From Culex pipiens pallens (Eukaryota; Arthropoda; Insecta; Diptera; Culicidae): DNA of 64,000 nt. Where the stretch lies: the NCBI RefSeq assembly GCF_016801865.2, contig NC_068937.1:18572432-18636431 (forward strand), read 5' to 3'. Made by a program: the position numbers and the translations under genes. Of this stretch, positions 60,435-64,000 are shown piece after piece (position 1 is the first letter of the stretch; each line of letters opens with the position of its first letter). The notes beneath the pieces are model-generated. The model saw only the letters and a list, made by a program, of their open reading frames with translations, ran no database searches and had not been told where the DNA came from.

Positions 60435-60573
60435 GCAAAACATTGTAATAGGACCGAAGCCGAAGTGTAAACAAAGAGTCTATCCTGCTCACGTCAGTTG
60501 ATGTTTACATTAGGAACGAGCAGGATAGACTCTTTGTTTACACTTCGGCTTCGGCCCTATTACAATGTTTTGC
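60435..60573. repeat. Near-perfect hairpin, 56-bp arms, 27-base loop
   Basis: 60435-60490 and 60518-60573 are reverse complements with a single mismatch, both containing GTGTAAACAAAGAGTC or its complement. The arms are not AT-biased. It could be a young MITE or the source of a long hairpin RNA in the gene 2 intron, 220 bases before exon 2. Confidence 0.9.
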
Positions 60574-60790
60574 TAGATGTATCGTTTTCGAGATATTTCA
60601 ATTTTACCGATAAAAAAACTCCCAGCTGATTCTCTTAGCCCTTAAGAGAAATAGTAAAAAATAATATAAAACTTTATTCATACCACACAAACAAATAATT
60701 CTTTGCTAAAACTGTAAAAAAAAAACACTTCAAATTCAATTTATTTTAATATTTTTTGCTAAAAAAAACATCTTTTTTCTTATTTTTTAG

Positions 60791-60906
60791 AAATCTTCAA
60801 CCGCATCATCTCAATCCGCAAGCTGTACGGTCGTCAGCAGGGTTTTAGCCGAGCCTGGAACGGTCCGATGCCGTACGTGATGATCTCAAAGGCCGCCGCT
60901 GTTGAG
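60791..60906 (+). CDS. Cytochrome P450 gene 2, exon 2 (gene continues beyond window)
   Basis: This encodes a split E codon followed by 38 residues beginning IFNRIISIRKLYGRQQG and ending SKAAAVE, then a donor (GAG|GTAGG). It aligns residue for residue with the start of gene 1 exon 2 (MFNRLIAARCLYGRQQG to SRAAVVE), where the reading frame continues with no intron. No further P450 exon was found in 60907-64000, so the rest of the gene lies downstream. Confidence 0.9.
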
Positions 60907-62624
60907 GTAGGAAAGCATTGAAGTTCTTTGCTGCATTTTATTGTTCTGGAACATTCTGGAGTGGTTTGACTGCAAAACTGGTTTGGTGACCAAAGTCGAG
61001 AAATCCTACAGGAACTTGCCAAACGACTATGAAGTATTTTTTAAACAATGAATATATATCTAAAACAGAAATCTAGAGTAGATATCTAATACAAAAAAAA
61101 ATCTCAAAATGACATTTAATGAGCATTAAAATTTGAAATCAATCCAATTCAAACAAAAAAAAAAATGCCTACGTGACCAAGCGAACCACCTTGAACCACC
61201 GTCAAAAAATCGATTTAGAGAAGGAAAACTCAAAAATCCAATTCCAGTTCGATTAGTGACGATGGCGTGAAAAAGCAACTTGCCTGCTTCGACGTGACGC
61301 CTCAGGAGATCAGGCCAAAATAAACTAATTCCAACGTCCACTCAATTTCAAACGCGACTTTAGGCAACAGCTTGTGGTGATGCTATACAGCTTAATAAAC
61401 CAGTATTTAAATTTTTCGCAGATGACACAGCGAATTTGTGTCGCAAAAATTTGGCAGATTTGCAAAATGTTTAAATTTGCATTTGAAAAAAATACTTCGT
61501 TTCCTCTTCTTGTTCGTTTTTATTTCGAACAGGTTTTAACTCAAAGAAAGATACAGTTACAACTAGAAGGTTCGAATCTCAAATACCAAAGGAGATGCAA
61601 AATTCGAAGTTAGTAAATTAATGGTCAATCATTAGTAAATCATAGTAAAAAAATTGAAAAAAAACAACAAAAACTTAAATAGGAAGTGTTTGGAACTTAA
61701 TTGGATTAGTATCACTATGCTAATAGACCCTGAGTCGACCATTGCCCTGGTGATCATTTCATTTCCTGAGACGCTAGACGTGGACGTGACAAACATCAAA
61801 TTCAAGCGTTCCGCGTCGATTTGCACCTTAACTTACATAACCTCAACTTACAACAGAAAAAAAACTCCCGATGATCAATTTTCAAGAGCAAACCGCGTCT
61901 GACCTTCATGATCCAAACATCACTATAGGCTCAGCTTAGCGATCCGCTCAACTTCAAAAAGTTCAATTACCTCTGCGTTTACTGAGTAGGTACCCGACTT
62001 GAAAATTCCACAATGGTAAGCAAACCAACTCGTTTTGGGAAGCGAGCTTCTTTACTGACCTACCCAAACTGTGGTTACTACTATTAAAAGCATGGTTGCA
62101 TAAGAGTCCCATTTGCATTTTCGCGAAATCTTAACACGTAGCCTTATGAGGAGTAACAAATTTACTTGCTATTTTTTTTGAATATAAGACATTTATGCAA
62201 ACATAACCAATTGCATTCGTTTTGTACTCGTCGTTGTTGCCGTCACTTAAATAAAGGCACCCAACATCTGGTTTGGTTACTTTCAAAATTGTGTGGATCG
62301 CTTGCGAGGACCTACGGCAATGATCTTCTTGAGTGAACGATTGAACAGTGCATTGCACGGGATGTCCGGTGTGGTTGCATGTCGGATTGCTTCAAGCGTC
62401 GAAGTTGAGAGTTGAGACAGAGTCCCCCGGAGGTGACCCTTAAGTCACGCGGAAAAGGTTGGAGCTCACATTTATGACAGAAATTTAAGTTGATTTCAAT
62501 TACGACACCAACATTTGACAAAAAAAATTCTGATGCTTCCTTCACTGTAGATTAGAAGAAATTCGATTTGTTCACATCATCATTCTGCAGTAAATACAAC
62601 GCAGTAGAGCACTGCCGTTTTACG
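60907..62624. other. Downstream intron of P450 gene 2, nothing recognised
   Basis: Searched for further CYP4 exons (C-helix WxxxR, I-helix HDTT) without success. 61720-62480 is less AT-rich and looks single-copy. Confidence 0.4.
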
Positions 62625-62992
62625 GCGATATGATGTATACGCCATTGAGGTAATTTTGCTGTAGACACGATTTTCTGTTTTTGTTCATTTTTTTGAAATG
62701 ACTAATTTGAGGTCTGCTCTGTAGAAACTGTTAAAAAGTACAATAAAAATGTTACCCCTACAAAATTTCTTGTTTTTTCCTATTCTCTACGATTTTACCA
62801 CAAACATCATTTGGCCGAAAAAATAGCAATAAAAAATCACTACTTTTCCTGCCCAATGATGTATGTATACATTGCTCGATCAAAGCGATCAAAGCTGGCT
62901 TTATTTTTTGTGCCAGCTATTTTGATAGCTTAGTGGATCCCGTAATGCATTGTCCACGTGGATACTTAAAGGGAGGGGGGGGGAAGGTATTA

Positions 62993-63147
62993 TGGAGCGT
63001 TCTTTTATTACGTGACGCAGTTGGGGGGAGGGGGGTTGGAGGCCGTGTTACGCTCCATACAAAATTTTTAAAATTTGTATGGAAATTTTGTTACGAGGTG
63101 GGTCTAAAAATCCGATATTTTGCGTTACGTAATAAAAGAACGCTCCC
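62993..63147. mobile_element. PIF/Harbinger-type MITE, 155 bp
   Basis: The ends GGAGCGTTCTTTTATTACGT and complement are flanked by TTA on both sides (62990-62992 and 63148-63150). Confidence 0.85.
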
Positions 63148-63256
63148 TTAGCGATTGTCTATGCTCCATAAACACATTTTTTGCATAAAAAATTGTCAGC
63201 AAGGGAGGTGGGTGGGTCTAGAATTTTCAAAAAAGTGTTTACGTGGATGTGGATAA

Positions 63257-63343
63257 GGTGTCATCCATTAAGTACGTCACATTAAAATCAGCCAAAATTT
63301 ACCCCTCTTCCCTCAGCACGTGACGTACTTTATGGATGATGCC
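63257..63343. mobile_element. PIF/Harbinger-type MITE, 87 bp
   Basis: The ends GGTGTCATCCATTAAGTACG and near-complement are flanked by TAA (63254-63256 and 63344-63346). Almost nothing separates the inverted repeats. Confidence 0.8.
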
Positions 63344-63575
63344 TAATGGACGTCCTCTTAAGAATTAAATCGAAATAATGTAATAAAATATTCCCAGTCT
63401 TGATTTGGTTCCAAAACCTCAAATCAACATTCAAACAGTATTGAATTTGACTTCTATCAATTCTCAATGTATACATACATCATGATGAGTAAAATTGGCG
63501 TATACATCATTGTTTGTTTGCTTAATAAAATGGGCCCCAGAGCAGCTTTTTGAAAAATTCTTTCGTCAGGAGGTA

Positions 63576-63815
63576 GGGGAAATTCTCGTATGTTTGGCAG
63601 GTTAAGCACTCGCTCCTAACTCCATCCAATTAGCTGATTTTCACTATTTAAACAACAAATTTTGCAAAACTTTTGATAAAAACTTGCTTTCTCACTTCTT
63701 ATTGAGCTATTTATCACTCGATTTCAGTTGAAAACGCTTTTAATAAGCTTTAATTGAATGTCAAAGTTCTGACCTGCCAACATTAGAGGCACGCTGGAAT
63801 TAGATGCTGTTCCCC
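63576..63815. mobile_element. TA-flanked MITE, 240 bp
   Basis: The ends GGGGAA and TTCCCC lie between TA at 63574-63575 and 63816-63817; further in, CGTATGTTTGGCAGG is partly mirrored by CCTGCCAACATTAG. Confidence 0.7.
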
Positions 63816-63879
63816 TAGCTTTAAAGATTTTTCATCAGACTGTACAATAAAATTGAAAATGTCCAAAATGGCGTATACA

Positions 63880-64000
63880 TCGAAACGAAACGAAACTATT
63901 GGCACTACGCCCCCCGGGGCATGGCCTTCCTCTAACGTGGGATTTCTGCTCCAGCGCCTCTGACGAGACAGGAGAAACCGGGACCGACGTTTTACTTCAC
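63880..64000 (-). mobile_element. SINE 3' end, cut by the window edge
   Basis: On the minus strand a GC-rich body ends GTAGTGCCAATAG and is followed by TTTCG repeats (63886-63899 on the plus strand as CGAAA). A short tandem tail of this form is typical of SINEs; the internal promoter would lie beyond 64000. Confidence 0.6.

Larger units (their letters stand above)
62625..63511. mobile_element. Inverted-repeat element with ATGATGTATACGCCA ends, interrupted by small MITEs
   Basis: ATGATGTATACGCCA near 62629 is mirrored by TGGCGTATACATCAT near 63494, and ATGATGTATGTATACATTG near 62860 by its complement near 63468. The order is not a simple mirror, so rearrangement or two copies is possible. The two MITEs below lie inside. 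Confidence 0.45.

Overview
The window looks like a piece of a culicine mosquito genome, most likely Culex. The evidence is AT-rich intergenic DNA packed with small inverted-repeat transposons, tRNA-derived SINEs with tails of the culicine type, and GC-rich insect cytochrome P450 exons with short GT-AG introns. The genus is an inference from repeat style and was not tested by a search.

Only two host genes can be supported, both on the + strand and both CYP4-family cytochrome P450s of the CYP4C-like kind. Gene 1 occupies 10654-12119. Its last three exons are intact and end in a normal stop and AATAAA signals, but the exon for the membrane anchor is not in the window and must lie upstream, across an intron of more than 10 kb. 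Gene 2 starts at 30414 with the anchor exon. It splices across a 30.2-kb intron to a second exon at 60791-60906 and then runs out of the window. The two second exons are clearly homologous, so the pair is a tandem duplication. Gene 2 has an extra intron where gene 1 is continuous.

Almost everything else is mobile or repetitive DNA. Region by region: 1-10.6 kb has a foldback MITE, two TTAA-flanked piggyBac-like MITEs and a pair of tandem cassettes (5264-7491), each holding a spliced gene-like segment on the minus strand. 12.7-16.7 kb has a 1.07-kb foldback element directly followed by a 9-bp minisatellite, which is split by a probable non-LTR retrotransposon remnant. 19.1-20.3 kb has the first of three hAT-type elements whose ends are full of CCCGGGAA motifs. 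23.5-26.7 kb has a transposon (E1) interrupted by another inverted-repeat element carrying a broken paraplegin-like m-AAA protease fragment.

Gene 2's giant intron (30640-60790) contains most of the rest. Its core, 42755-55271, is a nest at least four levels deep: an outer TA-flanked element, inside it an E1 copy whose internal 164-bp repeat has grown into a satellite of about 23 units, inside that a 7.26-kb hAT element with a perfect 8-bp target duplication, and inside that another hAT element, two SINE pieces and two MITE fragments. The end of the window (58.7-64 kb) holds several very short MITEs with clean target duplications and the 3' end of a SINE.

No rRNA gene, functional tRNA gene, CRISPR array or intact transposase was seen. 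The most unusual objects are the transposon-seeded satellite, the twin spliced cassettes, the CCCGGGAA hAT family and the block-homogenised 9-bp array.
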